From Acanthacorydalis orientalis (Eukaryota; Arthropoda; Insecta; Megaloptera; Corydalidae), in assembly GCA_034766995.1 (NCBI GenBank), contig CM068313.1, positions 7,235,461-7,299,460 on the forward strand: a DNA stretch of 64,000 nt, written 5' to 3'. Positions 36,733 through 50,752 of the stretch are shown in pieces. A model generated the notes under the pieces. The model did no database searches, was not told where the DNA came from, and saw only the letters and a list, made by a program, of their open reading frames with translations. Position 1 is the first letter of the stretch. Each line of letters opens with the position of its first letter. Position numbers and translations under genes: made by a program.

Positions 36733-37300
36733 TACTGGGAAGTAAATCATTATTTTATATACTGTTATTTGAATTAGTTTGTGTCCATACACAGTGGAGT
36801 GTACAATTTTAATTTTTATTTTTTGTAGACCTGTTTGTTAACTTTATTTTTTGTAAAATAAATATTATGTTGTTATTAATCGTAAAATGTCCAAGCCCGA
36901 AACCAACGAAGAACACTTGAAACACTGCATGCTGCTTTTTTATGATCAGGGATTAAATTCAACCAAACCCGAAAATGCCATTAATAAAATTTACCGAGAA
37001 ATCCTGACAATAAATATGGATGCCAATCCTGCTTTCAAAAGTTCCTCCAAATCCTAAGCCGAAGTTAACGTTTCGAAAGGTCATTTGGTGTACTTAGTGG
37101 GATATATGCGGGATCATTCACTTTGAGCTGTTAAAACAGGATAACACAATTACCTCAGAGGCGTATTGTCAACAATTAGAGACACTAAATAAAAAGTTAC
37201 CGATAAATGTCCAAGTTTAGTCAACCGAAAAGGGGTATGTATGGTCCTACTTTTCATGCACTGCATACGGTAATAAATCTATTTATAATTCTGTTAATAT
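36733..37300 (+). pseudogene. Mariner pseudogene with internal deletion, partly nested
   Basis: A leader leads to an ATG at 36887 and a 56-codon frame (MSKPETNEEHLKHCMLLFYD...) ending at 37057, similar in form to the start of a mariner first helix-turn-helix. The sequence then jumps to the catalytic domain: frameshifted RKVIWC, ICGIIHFELLKQDNTITSEA and YCQQLETLNKKLP, then NRKGV leading toward the second catalytic block near 37250. The rest is lost where the family-1 end at 37310-37432 begins. The first catalytic Asp block has been deleted. A 93-bp TA array abuts the 5-prime side. Confidence 0.7.
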
Positions 37301-37309
37301 AAGAGTCCT

Positions 37310-37432
37310 GTTCATTGAAAAATCCACTTTCAAATGATATTAACATCATCACGATGAAATGACAATTTCATTGAAAAAATTAAGGTTAGAAAGCAGAAAA
37401 CAAACACCGCAATTATTTTCTTACCAACCTAA
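37310..37432 (-). mobile_element. Family-1 mariner, copy f, 5-prime end only
   Basis: The terminal repeat ends at 37432; read on the minus strand it is TTAGGTTGGTAAGAAAATAA. The following leader, including the GTTAATATCAT block, matches the leader of copy b. It breaks off near 37310 next to the relic of another mariner at 36733-37300, so one element was inserted into, or recombined with, the other. Confidence 0.7.
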
Positions 37433-38717
37433 TAGTTATTAGATTATTTTGATACCCAATGAGGTTTTCTGAACAGTATGTAGATATTTTTGACAAGTCA
37501 TACGGTTTGTGTTTAATTTTTCAAAGAAAACTGACATAAAATTATTTTAATTGTAATCTAATCGTAATTCAAGATTTATTTTATAAATTAGTATTTTTAT
37601 ATAAATTAATCTATATTTTAAATATACACTAGATGTAATTTTTTTAACTGATCGAAAGGACTCTATTTAAAAAATGATTATATAAATTAAGACATATTTG
37701 ACTAAAGGAAATAAATCTTGCGTTAAAAATGTGAATCTGGATCAATAAATAATATTTAATTTTGCAAAGAATATTTATTTAGAACTACTTACAAATTATA
37801 ACAGACAAACATTAAAAAAATGATTTATTTATAATTGTTTTAAAAGTTTCCAAATCTTAAAATGAATGAAATTTGTATTAAATAACTTCTTATACAAACA
37901 AATCACACAACCGATTTACAGAAAAACTTTTAATGATCATAAACATTTAATTGAAACCAACCGTGTTTAATTTCATTTGAAATTCATTGAAATGTAACAG
38001 AATTGTATAGACATTATTATGTATACGAAATGAATAAAATAAAGTTTTTATGTTGAAAAAAAAACTTTTCTGCACAATAAACATTTACTGTGTCATCGAA
38101 TGAAAACCTGATTCAGGAGATTCTAAAACTGACAACAGCGTATAAATATTATACTTTTTAAATAAAAGAAACTGTGTACATTTTTTTCATTTAAAAGTTT
38201 TCTATTTATAAAATTTCTATTTATAATGTTAACAATATGCTTAGTTAGTACACGTGTAAAGATTTTTCCATAAGTTTCTACTCTCTAAATTATTTAAACT
38301 GGTATTAAGTTAACAATTATTAAACATATTATTATATAGTTTTGTTTAAATAACTATACTAATTATTTAACGGTTATAATATTATAAATTTATTAAAATT
38401 TTATAAAAATTATTTTCGTTTGAAAAACAGTCTTTAAACAAAAAACTTTGCAAGAGAAAACGTAGATTATGATACAAGTACAACCGGTTTTTACAGACAA
38501 ACAAATGTTTCCAGCGACTTCTTAAAACTGTTTACATAATTAAAAACTTTTGAAAAGTTCCTGTGTTATTGTTGTGACGATCCCGGAGGTACAAACCGAC
38601 GCTTCAATTCTTAAACCCATATTAAATCCTCAAACTTCCTTCGGTCTAAATGAAAATACATATTTAACAAAATGTTCCGTTTGTACTTTTCGTTTCGCTG
38701 AATGCCCCTTTTGAATC

Positions 38718-38759
<42 letters not shown>

Positions 38760-39439
38760 CTGATTCTACTTTTTAGTACTTTTAATATACTTTACAAGAA
38801 CATTTTTTTATATTATATGACCTTCTTTGAACTTGGATTTAATTCTAATAATATAAAAAATGACCACCATTTAAAGAATTGTTTTTAAATAACATATTTT
38901 TAAATAACATATCATTATTTTATTTAAATCATCAAATTCCGCATCTATTATGTATTGAAATTCGTTTTCAATTAAACATTGATACATACTATTATCTCTT
39001 TTAATACATAGTAATTAATTATCTTTGAGTAAATAATTACTGTGTAGGTTTTGTTCACACATTCGATCATTAATTTATATAATGATACTTGTTCTGTTTT
39101 GAATACCGTTTCGCAAATAATCTATATTATTTGCATTTGATCTACATATTATATTATTACCAGATTTAATTAATCAAGAAGATTCAATAATATTATATTT
39201 ACTTCTTATAAAATATTTGTAAAAAAGAAAATGATTTTTTATTTTCGAGAACTGAGTCATTGATTTAAATGGTTTTTTATAATTAAGTTTTTCTAATACT
39301 ATTAGAATTACTAATTTCATGTTTATTTATTTATTTCTGAATACAAAAATTTATATAAATTTGATAATTCATTTTTAAAAACTGGATAGTTGTTTTTTAT
39401 CGATTTTCTTAAACGAATTATCGAATAACGAATAACGAA
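37433..39439. other. AT-rich sequence, nothing recognised
   Basis: A lower-AT unique stretch at 38480-38700 (ACGATCCCGGAGG) and a 34-bp TA array at 38722-38755; otherwise featureless. Confidence 0.55.
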
Positions 39440-39763
39440 TATCAAACAGCCGCCAAAATCCATTCTCTTGGGTTTGAATTGATTCCTCATACCCCATATT
39501 CATCAAAACTGACTCTGTCGGGTTCCATCTGTTTCCACAACTGAAAATATTCCTTGCTGTGAACAGATTTAACACAGATGACGAGGTAGCTGAAATAGAC
39601 GCTTATTTTGAAGAGCTTGAGAAATCGCAACACCAGCATAATGGCACTCGAGCATCATGGATGAAATGTATTGACCTTAAGGGAGATTATGTTGAAAAAT
39701 AAAAATAATTTCCTAACTATTGTCTTCTATTCGTTTCTACAGATTTTTTGAAACCCACTCGTA
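39440..39763 (+). pseudogene. Mariner transposase C-terminal pseudogene
   Basis: Frame 1 gives SLGFELIPHTPYSSKLTLSG (39465-39530), the approach to the third catalytic block, in which the PDLAPSD signature is degraded. A one-base frameshift then leads into a 63-codon frame (39511-39702) with FHLFPQLKIFLAVNRFNTDD, AYFEELEKSQ and the terminal KCIDLKGDYVEK. A probable 3-prime terminal repeat, ending GAAACCCACTCGTA, closes the element at 39763. Everything upstream of the third block is missing. Confidence 0.8.
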
Positions 39764-40373
39764 TTTTAACTGTATGATTTTCTACTCGTGATCCCGTTGA
39801 TAGGTTGTCCTGGTAGTTTTCATTCTGTTGGTTCATCTAAGTGGAAAACAGACGCTTATCTTACCCAAACGAAAGAAAACTACCTAAATAACGTATGTAT
39901 TTATATTAAACTCAGAAACTACAGATAAAAATCAAATAAATACGTGTAAATAAATGAGGAAGCTAATATATTAGCAAAAATATCTACAAGAATCCGTTCA
40001 CAAATCTCACGTTTATATCTACATACATTGCATAATAAATATGTAGAAACCAATTATTTCCGTAATCAAAACGTTATTAATTTTAATTAGATAGTAAAAA
40101 CCTGAGTGATGATTCATCACAATGGAATTGAACGCTCTTTCAAAATATAAGTAATTGTTATAGCATTTCAAATACAATAATACATATCGCGGCGCTATAA
40201 ACAAATATAAATGGCTAGTGCAAAACAATTTGTAATGTGGGCGTTTTATGACTGTAGTCATATTGTAGGGTACAGTGGTTCATTACTTAACGTGACTTGT
40301 TTGTAACGAAATTTATTACAGTACAGAATCATTGAGAACATTTCACAATATCATCCTAGTCTTATTATAAATA

Positions 40374-40448
<75 letters not shown>

Positions 40449-40570
40449 CTTTTTAAGTGTCAGTTCTCAATCTGTGTATCGTTCATTTATATTCCTTACA
40501 AGCTAAGACATAATATTTTTTCTGTAAAGATATTAATATCTAAATGTATATTATGTATATATGAATATTA

Positions 40571-40625
<55 letters not shown>

Positions 40626-41008
40626 AAAAATAACTCTTCTACTTTTTTTATGAAAGAATGCTTTTATGCTAAATTTTTCACACTCAACAAATAAATTCTA
40701 TTTCTACAAATTTTCAATTTTTCGACTCCCAATTATATGTTTCCAATCAAGAGATTTATGTTTCCTCGAATATTGTCGATTTTCCTTAGTGTATCAGACA
40801 GATATGAAATTTCTAATCGCTAATCTGAATAAACATATTTTTTCTTGTGACCGATACATTTGCAATTTTCATTTTGTTTGCGATAAAAGAATGTCCAATT
40901 AATCGAAAAATATTTGTTAAAATTTTTTAGCATCCCTTCTCCCCTTCAGCTCATATATTTATTGAACCTCCCGGTTAAATAAATGTATTTTTAACCATTG
41001 GTGTACAC

Positions 41009-41045
<37 letters not shown>

Positions 41046-41901
41046 TATATTTGTGTATATTAAATTAATTTTTGTTTGATTAAAAAAAGCGACTACATTT
41101 CTTATTCACGAGTTCCTATAAAATATACTAAAATATTAAAAAATGTAATATTTGAAATAGTACTTTACAGTTGCATTTAAAATGAACTTCGAACTTTATA
41201 AATGTGTTTCACTTCTATCTTAAATAAACTATACATTCCCTGTAGGCAGAATTCAAATGCCAGTATCTATTAGTATCACATGTTAGATTCACAACGTCCG
41301 TACGTTATATCTCTGCTGGCTAAAATATGTGGCCCGTAACTTTTTCTAAATCTGTACTACTTATCGTGATATGTTTCATCTCAGCGAAATATTGAACATG
41401 ACTTTAGTCTTATTGGATTTTGTGTCAAGTACTAACATTCTACTACATATATCACGCATACTTCGGTGCAGCTTATTTTTTCATTTTCTGTTTGTTCTTC
41501 ACAACTGGGTCGTTTTATTTATAATGATTTAATATACTTATGGAGTTTGAAATGGAGTATGTTGCTTACAGAAAAGCAATCTTAGAGAATTGTTCTAATA
41601 ATAAAGGTATTATAATTGATTTACTTTGTTGGTTCATAGTCTGTTTAAACCGAGTGAAAATAACTGATTGATTATATTGAAAATAATAGAAACGATGATA
41701 CTATTAAAAACCCTTTTTTTAATAAAAAAATCTAAATGAAATCCTACCTTTTTGTATAATCATAGCAAAAAGATTTAAAAATTGATCACTAATGATTATA
41801 AACACAAAATAGTCTGAATATAGTTTTGGAAATGTAGTTAGATTTAATTTTATAATTATATTTTTCACAAATTCAATTTCAAAATAATTTTTCTATATAT
41901 A
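39764..41901. other. AT-rich sequence with TA arrays
   Basis: TA arrays at 40377, 40568 and 41010. No gene recognised; the frame at 40666-40902 has no known domain. Confidence 0.55.
40377..40441. repeat. (TA)n, 65 bp
   Basis: Uninterrupted TA array; another of 55 bp follows at 40568-40622. Confidence 0.97.
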
Positions 41902-42108
41902 GGAGTATTCAAGTTAGGCTTCCATACGACAGTATTGAAAAAAAACTCAAAAATTAAAAAAAAACATGTTATCCCCAATTTAGTATTTTAATTCAATTGT
42001 ATTTTAGTATTGAATTGAATCAAAATACTAAATAAAAATAACATGGCTTATCTTAACACCCGCGCTCCCTTTTAATACTCCTATATGGAAACCTAAATTA
42101 AGTCATTC
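41902..42108 (+). mobile_element. MITE M, copy 5
   Basis: 207 bp between TA dinucleotides. Starts GGAGTATTCAAGTTAGGCTT and ends TAAATTAAGTCATTC. Shares the ACATGTTATCCCC block with copy 1 and the GCGCTCCCTTTTAATACTCC block with copies 1 and 3. Confidence 0.88.
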
Positions 42109-42159
42109 TATGTAAAAAAAATAATTCCGTCATAAAATTTCTATAAAACATTTTTTTTA

Positions 42160-42240
42160 TTTTTAGTGTAGACCACCTCTTTGTATCGGCACACCATCCG
42201 ATACACACAAGCGAAGCGAGTAGGAGGTAAAGCCCCCTAG
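42160..42240 (+). mobile_element. Possible Helitron-like 3-prime terminus
   Basis: A GC-rich block with a GTATCGG/CCGATAC hairpin (42183-42203) ends AAGCGAAGCGAGTAGGAGG...CCCCCTAG followed by T. Helitrons end CTRR, inserted before T, after a hairpin. A related block lies at 50753-50825 on the other strand. The hairpin sits further from the end than is usual, so this is tentative. Confidence 0.3.
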
Positions 42241-43257
42241 TATATTATTTTTTTTTTCTCAAAATTTAATTTTTAGTAATTTAAACTTCACAGATGAATT
42301 TTTCACTCACCAGAGATATTAAAATATTTTTCTGGTTAAAAATAATCCCAGTTCATCGTTTTCAGAGCACTAGTAATCTTAAATGTCGATGGGTTCTTCA
42401 AACCCCAAAATAATCAACCAACCATCAGAGCACTAAGATACAGAACAATCTTCTGAACATGAAAGTATTCTTATCGAAATTCGCATAAGCAGCAATCAAA
42501 AATATATAATAAATTACAGAATAATTTTTAATTAGAAATACTTTTTGTGGTTTCTGGTGTGAGTAAGAATTCATTTGTGAAACTGAGCTGAATCTCACAA
42601 AAGCATCATTTATTATTATTAAAATGAAATGACATGTTTCTAGGTTATTATAAAAATTAAAATATCCAAGTAAAAAAGGTGGGAAGAAATATAATTTAAA
42701 TATAAATAAATAATATTTTTTATTTCAATTATAGTTTAAATACTGAATATTTGCAAGGAAGAACTATAAAGAAACAAGAGATATTTTTTTTTCATCTACA
42801 ACTAAAGCATTTAAAGCTTGTTACTACACAAGAAATGAAAAAAAAGCCGTATTTACTTCAATTCACATAAGAAAATTCTATTTAAAAAGTGAAGTTCATA
42901 AAAAAGTAATGTCTATTTAATTTGTTTGTAAGTAAAGTGAAATATATATTCTATTTGAAAGTCAATAAAAAATGTAGCCATCTCTACAGACAGACTAGGA
43001 GAATATGTATGGGGACTGAGTTTATATCCAGATTACTTTAATCTATTACAAATAAGCTGAAAGAAAGAATAAAAGAGAAATGAGCTTTTTTAAAATACTG
43101 AATTTACGAAAAAGAAATAAAAAAAATATTTTTTTCGAACTGTATCTAAACTGTTAGCTGATTTCAGAATGAAAATAATTTTGTTATTTCTTCATATCAA
43201 CAGAAAAACATTATAATATTTTTGAAATCTGATGTTAGTTATTACAAAATATCTAAC

Positions 43258-43258
<1 letters not shown>
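42241..43258. other. AT-rich sequence with one FB fragment
   Basis: Only the FB fragment at 42440 is recognised. Confidence 0.55.
42440..42625 (+). repeat. FB-family fragment
   Basis: Right-half FB blocks AAATTCGCATAAGCAGCAAT and AGAATTCATTTGTGAAACTG, strongly drifted. Confidence 0.45.

Positions 43259-43310
<52 letters not shown>
43259..43310. repeat. (TA)n, 52 bp
   Basis: Left border of the CpG-richer stretch 43350-43650, whose right border is the array at 43676. Confidence 0.97.
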
Positions 43311-43316
<6 letters not shown>

Positions 43317-43671
43317 ACAAATGGATGACACATTTGAAATGAAAATTGTTTACATAAAACATTTATCAACCGACACTGATACAAAAAATTGCGTCATTAT
43401 AACGCACGTTAAAACGTTAAAATGTCCATTACGTGAACAAAAAATGAACGAGTGTACATTTTTTTCAAATTTAAAACGTACAGTGAACTGCAATTGAACA
43501 GCAATTAACAAAACGCGTTTAACCCTCACAGTTAATTACGCTTACACAATTATCTGATGACGTTATCACTAGTTAATACAATCAATCATAAAACTTTACT
43601 ACGGGGAAAAAAAACGATGAATTTTTGTGTTTTGTTCAATCGTTTACACGTTTCACTTGAATTTTTTTGTT

Positions 43672-43675
<4 letters not shown>

Positions 43676-43736
<61 letters not shown>
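43676..43736. repeat. (TA)n, 61 bp
   Basis: Right border of the CpG-richer stretch 43350-43650. Confidence 0.97.
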
Positions 43737-43740
<4 letters not shown>

Positions 43741-44005
43741 TAGTACAAATCTGTCTGTATTGAGATTTTATGTAAATAAGTAGAAACGTGCCACAGATGT
43801 TTTATATCACCCATAACGAAGTTAAAAAAAACTTTGAGACATTAAAAAAACGGAACGCAATATTGGTTCTATTGAGCTTTGTTTCTTTTTTTATAATACG
43901 GTGCTTTTTATGTAGCCCTACGCAGACCAATAACTTACATTAAAGTATTTTTAATTTGAATTATGTGAACTTACAAATAAATCAATTAATCAATATATTC
44001 ATACG

Positions 44006-44008
<3 letters not shown>

Positions 44009-44095
<87 letters not shown>

Positions 44096-44097
44096 TA
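44009..44097. repeat. (TACA)n(TA)n, 89 bp
   Basis: Long TA array preceded by a TACA run. Confidence 0.97.
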
Positions 44098-44169
44098 GGA
44101 TAATAACTGATCGTTCAAATTTATTGATTTAAATGACTGATTTGTATGCATTAAAAGATATTTTTCAAC

Positions 44170-44238
44170 AATGCACATAGCATACAAATTGGTTCTCGTT
44201 TCATTTCTACAGTTTTTTGATTGAATTCACTTGTATGT
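44170..44238 (+). mobile_element. Possible mariner 3-prime end relic
   Basis: GTTTCATTTCTACAGTTTTT followed by ACTTGTA resembles the 3-prime end at 39730-39763. No coding sequence is recognisable upstream. Weak evidence from a short similarity. Confidence 0.3.
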
Positions 44239-44331
44239 TCGAGAAAGGTTCCGCATAAGAATCGATCGTGATAATTTTAAAATTTGATACGGATACTGAA
44301 TAGTAAGTCAATTTATACTCTATAACATACC

Positions 44332-44335
<4 letters not shown>

Positions 44336-44391
<56 letters not shown>

Positions 44392-44412
44392 ACAGAGAGA
44401 GAAAGAGAGAAA
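44336..44412. repeat. (TA)n then (GA)n
   Basis: 53 bp of TA followed by imperfect GA repeats. Confidence 0.97.
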
Positions 44413-44583
44413 TAAATTACTGTTGATAATATTTCTAGTTTTTCTTGAATTTAGTGCACGTTAAAAAAAATTTTTTTTCATATTTGTTAAAAACGGATGC
44501 GATTGGAATTTACAAAAAGAAGATGAATATTTTTATTACTCAAATATTTCTCTTGTATATTTTTCATTGATCTTGATTGAAGT

Positions 44584-44586
<3 letters not shown>

Positions 44587-44637
<51 letters not shown>

Positions 44638-44657
44638 CATATATATATATATATATT
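44587..44657. repeat. (TA)n, 71 bp
   Basis: TA array with CATACA interruption. Confidence 0.97.
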
Positions 44658-44728
44658 TAAACGTATATCTCAATAATTTGAAAATCAGATAAACTATATT
44701 TCCATAATTTTGAGAATAACGAAATATA

Positions 44729-44970
44729 TTAACCCTTTCCATTCGTCTGTCCTCTTTGAGTGAACATCGTAAATCTAACAACTAATATTATTTTTTTTTT
44801 GTAAAACATGAATTAATAAATGTATTTTTGAAGTTGCATTTTAATAAATAAATTACTTGCAATGCTATATTATTTTATTTGAAATAATTTGTTATTTTCT
44901 ATTTTGTTAAAAAATATGTTCGAGTTGCTGGTAGGTGAGGTGAAATAAATCTCAGAGTGCAAAAGGTTAA
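44729..44970. mobile_element. PiggyBac-like MITE
   Basis: TTAA at both edges (44729-44732 and 44967-44970) encloses 234 bp with ends CCCTTTCCATTCGTCTG and, reverse-complemented, CCTTTTGCACTCTGAG. A TTAA target and CCYTTT termini are hallmarks of piggyBac-type elements. No coding capacity. Confidence 0.55.
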
Positions 44971-45546
44971 TTGTCAAAATGTTACAAAACCAAAAATTAT
45001 TAAAATATCAAAATATTGATTACAGGAAAATAGTTAAGAAAACATGGATCACTTGTGTAGATAATATATCTTTTATATATATATATATACATACATATAA
45101 TATTTCTAATAAAATATTCTTTATTAAAACCAAGTATTTAGTAATTTGAAAAAGTATTGAATATAAAAAAGTACTTAAAGTAATTTAAAGTTTATATTAA
45201 TAATTATTTGATTGTAAATTAAGGGGCTTAATAAAAAAATAAATTATTGAGTTTACTATAAGAATTAAATATTGTTATTAGATCCATTGAAATGATCTAA
45301 CACATTAAACAAAGATCTTTCGAAGAATAAAAAAGCATTCATTTTTCATTGAAAATCTAATACCTTATTATACTCTCTAAAGTAACGACCCTTGAAGAAA
45401 AAACAGTTCAAAAAAAATATGACAACAATGGCTCGGTAGCTTTATAGAAAAGACACTGTCTAATAATAAATTTCAGGCTCAAGCTAACAGACCATTGTGC
45501 AACAACATAGAAATAAGAAATAAATGTTCTTTTCATACATACATTC

Positions 45547-45671
<125 letters not shown>

Positions 45672-45801
45672 TACAAGGAAAGATATCTTCAGAAAAATGG
45701 ATTTCATAGGACGATAGTTGGTGCAATAAAGCATACAGTAGCGTAGAAGTTGAACATAAAAAGTACATACATAGACAAAACATTCACACACACTTGTTAT
45801 A

Positions 45802-45802
<1 letters not shown>

Positions 45803-45857
<55 letters not shown>
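45803..45857. repeat. (TA)n, 55 bp
   Basis: Uninterrupted TA array. Confidence 0.97.
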
Positions 45858-45859
<2 letters not shown>

Positions 45860-46025
45860 CGAGTGTATTTACAAACTCAATATATAACACAATTCGAAAA
45901 ATATGTACTGTGACAAATTTGATAGGTTTTGTTGGTGTGCATGTCGGCGTAGTTCTTTGGTCAAACTAGAGGATTTAATCCAGAGATATATTTTTACGGT
46001 CCGGACTTCAAATCTTTTTGTAGCC

Positions 46026-46127
<102 letters not shown>

Positions 46128-46410
46128 CCTATTAGATGTTAATAAGTTGCAGGTAATTTTGTACTGGTTATTAAATTGAACGACATTCTGATTAATTTTA
46201 TAATTGTATTACATGAAGTTGTTAAACGTAATTAAGTTATTCTTCTGCTTCAATTAATTTATTACGTCATTCACTGTAGACTATATTAGAAAATAAATTT
46301 GAGATATAGTTCCAAAATTTTAATTACATTGAAGTATTAACGTTTTTTCCTCCCCCTCTCTATCTCAAAATGTGCATATTAGGTGTTAGTATAATTTTAA
46401 ATTTGTATCC

Positions 46411-46535
46411 ATGTTTTGCTGTGTCAAATAATTTTTTAAATTTTTATTTTGACAAATTTACTTTAAAACATTCATTTTGTCAAATAATATATCCATTGTT
46501 TGTTGTGTCGATGAAATTTTTTTAAAGAGTTTTTA
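46411..46535 (+). repeat. Two diverged 82-bp direct repeats
   Basis: CCATGTTTTGCTGTGTCAAA at 46411 recurs as CCATTGTTTGTTGTGTCGAT at 46493, both followed by AATTTTTTTAAA-like sequence. Confidence 0.45.
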
Positions 46536-46619
46536 TTCTTATACGGGAGGTTAATGTCTAAGTTTTTTTTTCACAAGGAGTTAATGTCCGGGGGTGTATA
46601 GGGGGTAATTGTCCTGTTA

Positions 46620-47800
<1,181 letters not shown>

Positions 47801-47937
47801 TTGTCAATGAGATATGAGCTTTATTACACATACAGCAAATATTCAAGCGACTGTTAGTTACAAGTGGTACGAATATTTATTGATGAAAAATATTAAAATA
47901 TCATAAAGTATGTCATCCTTTTGTGTTACCTGAATTA

Positions 47938-48130
47938 TTATTTTCTACTACGAGTTTCGACTTGTGTACCATCTTTAGGCAGATTTTAGATTCGTTTTTA
48001 AAAATCCGTCTCTTTTTTGAGTATTTAATATCTATTTGAAGAAAATACAAGTGCAGAAACTAGTAATGGAAAATAAACAATTAAATAATGTAAAAGGACA
48101 GAAGTCATCAAGACAATCCATTAAGGGGAT
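47938..48130 (+). repeat. Dispersed repeat R1, copy 1
   Basis: Shares with 51352-51552 the blocks TTCTACTACGAGTTT/TTCTCCACTAATAGTTT, CATCTTTAGGCAGATTTTAG/CATCTTCAGACAGATTTTTA and a run up to AAAGGACAGAAGTCATCAAG. No terminal structure or coding sequence is recognised. Confidence 0.6.
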
Positions 48131-48289
48131 CACTGACATAAAAAATACTATTATAATGCCAAACTTTAATTGATTATTGTTTATAATTCAATTCGTATTA
48201 CACATTTTAGAAAAAAATCTATTTAGAAACATTTTATCTATATTCTATCTGTTTAGAATATTACTATCTATTAGAAATATTAAAAACGA

Positions 48290-48710
48290 ACTCACTTGTC
48301 TTATATTTTGACAGTATGTAATATACTTCAATCTGAAATCTGTTCGAATCCAATCCTGTCCATCTACCCAACCAAATATTTATACTTGAACGTTACGCGT
48401 TTTGATATGAATCTCACGAACCGACTATAGAAATATCCTGGAACTGTGTGCAAGCACTGTTATGAGACTATAAAAAGAACGACCTATATTATGTCGAATG
48501 TCGACACTTCTATATCAATATGTGCGCGGCACTCGATAAGAAAAAGAAAAGCATTTCTTTTCAGTATTTATCGACCATATTTACTTTACGATCATATTCA
48601 ATTTACTTTCGAGGATAAATTTTAATCTTCGATAGACATATGCATCCAGCTTTATGGACTTATTTATTTATATGCGAATATTTTATTCATCTCCCTTTAT
48701 CTAGACAAAT
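48290..48710. other. CpG-containing unique stretch
   Basis: Contains ACGTTACGCGTTTTG and GTGCGCGGCACTCG. No frame of note. Confidence 0.35.
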
Positions 48711-48713
48711 CCT

Positions 48714-48754
<41 letters not shown>

Positions 48755-48755
48755 T
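48714..48755. repeat. (CT)n(TA)n
   Basis: Compound array, same order as at 8529 and 16150. Confidence 0.97.
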
Positions 48756-48818
48756 TAATCAAAATATCAGCTCTAAACTAAAACTGATAGTTGTTACAAT
48801 CGTAAAAAACTAGTGATA

Positions 48819-49297
48819 TTAGATGTACAAATTAATTCTGTGCCTTTTTTTTACAGAAAATGAATGTTTATGGAAAAATAGAATACATTTTAATCCTCAA
48901 AATATTTTCCATTATTTTGTATAATTTTGCCTCTATCTTCTCAAAAAAGATAGCGACTTTTAATCGATAAAGTTGTAATATATTTTCGGATTCCTCCCAC
49001 TGTTTTGACATTTTGTGCATGTTTTATGCGACACAACATCTTTCTCTAAACCTGAACCAGTTTCGGAAGTATTTTTTTCAATTGAAATTGGAAAAGTATG
49101 CAATGCATAATATGCTGCTTTTTGGACGACATCGTATTTAATAATGTTTTATGAGGTTATGCCAACTGCTCGGTTGAGATATATGATGTATTTAAATATT
49201 AAGATTGGCACTTCAAAATCCTAAAACGACGAGAAAATTTTTTAATTTAAAACAGAGTTAAGATTAACTCAATTTCAGGGCACAGAATTAATACTAA
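48819..49297 (-). mobile_element. Family-2 internally deleted mariner, copy b
   Basis: A 479-bp element on the minus strand. Its plus-strand left end is TTAGATGTACAAATTAATTC and its right end reverse-complements to TTAGTATTAATTCTGTGCC. The 5-prime leader shares the TTTAAATTAAAA...TTTTCTCG block with copies at 1984 and 58025. A degenerate N-terminal domain is followed directly by the C-terminal relic, with the same catalytic-core deletion. Stops and frameshifts are frequent, so it is a fossil. Confidence 0.75.
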
Positions 49298-49549
49298 GAA
49301 TATAAGTACATTTATTATTAGACCTCATTAACAAAAACCCAACATTTTTCAAATGAATTGAAAATATTTGAATAACAACTACGATGATGTATTATAAAAA
49401 AAATAAATTAATAAGAAATTACCAAGTCTCAGAATTCTTCACTAAATGAGGTTACTTCAAATTATTTTACAGTTATCTGTACTTTATTAAGATTAAATAT
49501 ATATATTAAAAAAAGAAGGAAATAGATTTAACGTAATTCACTGTTCACG

Positions 49550-49551
<2 letters not shown>

Positions 49552-49607
<56 letters not shown>
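49552..49607. repeat. (TA)n, 56 bp
   Basis: Left border of the stretch 49610-49930; the right border is the array at 49934. Confidence 0.97.
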
Positions 49608-49610
<3 letters not shown>

Positions 49611-49932
49611 ATTAAAAAAATCTCGCATTTCTAGTAAAAAATCTTTAAACCAGGTCCCCAAGCGAAAATAGTTTGAGTGTCATTCAAAAGTCACAGATCA
49701 GCGTTCACGACGATGAGACAACGAGAATATGTAATTAAACATTTCTACCTTTATTTGAAATGTAACTTTCACTACATTTTCAAACATTCCGATTGGAAAT
49801 TTGTGTCAGTCGCTTGTCTCCAATTATAAGATAAAATCGTATATAATTTATACGTTTTACGGAAATGAAACAGGCTTCCAGTATACATTTTTTTTAATTA
49901 AACATTTGATTCCATATATATCATTCATAAAG

Positions 49933-49933
<1 letters not shown>

Positions 49934-50000
<67 letters not shown>
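49934..50000. repeat. (TA)n(TG)n
   Basis: 52 bp of TA followed by TG repeats. Confidence 0.97.
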
Positions 50001-50752
50001 ATGTATGCGTATATTCACAAATAAATAAATAGAAACATGGTCGATAAGCGAATTGGTTGTTCATCTATATTCCAATTAATTTGATATTTTTATTATTATT
50101 GTAGCTTAATAAAGAATTGATGTCCCATAAATACAGTGATTACCATTTTCATTAAAGTAATAGAAAAAATGTATATATATATATATATACATTTGTGTCT
50201 GACTATACAGAACCGTAATATTTACTAAGTATAGATCCAGCATTGTGGATAAATTTGATGACAGAAATTAATTTTTCTGGTTTAAGATGAATTTCGTCTT
50301 CTAGTTGTAATGTTTCAATTTCTTGTAATAAAACGTGGATATATATTTGTAAAAATATAAATACTTTTACTTAATGTATTTCTTTTAGTAAATAATAATT
50401 CTTGTAACTTTCACTATAATATTTATCTGTTTATTTTTTATCGATTTATATAAATGTAAATAAATAAAAATGTCTTTAAATAATCTCACGAAATATTTGA
50501 GCAACAAATTAGAAAACGTGCACAACACTTTCGTGAATAAAATATAAAAAAGAGGGAATAGTTGTATAAAAATAATTATATTTATTTAAATAACCAAACT
50601 TTTCTATAAAGTTATCAATTAATACCTAACTCCTTTAATTTTTTTATTTATTCTTATTTATTGAAATTGTGGAAAATATAATAATTTAAATAAAATAATA
50701 TTGCAAAATAAATATTTCGTATGTAATAAAAACAAATATTTTTTTAATGTTA

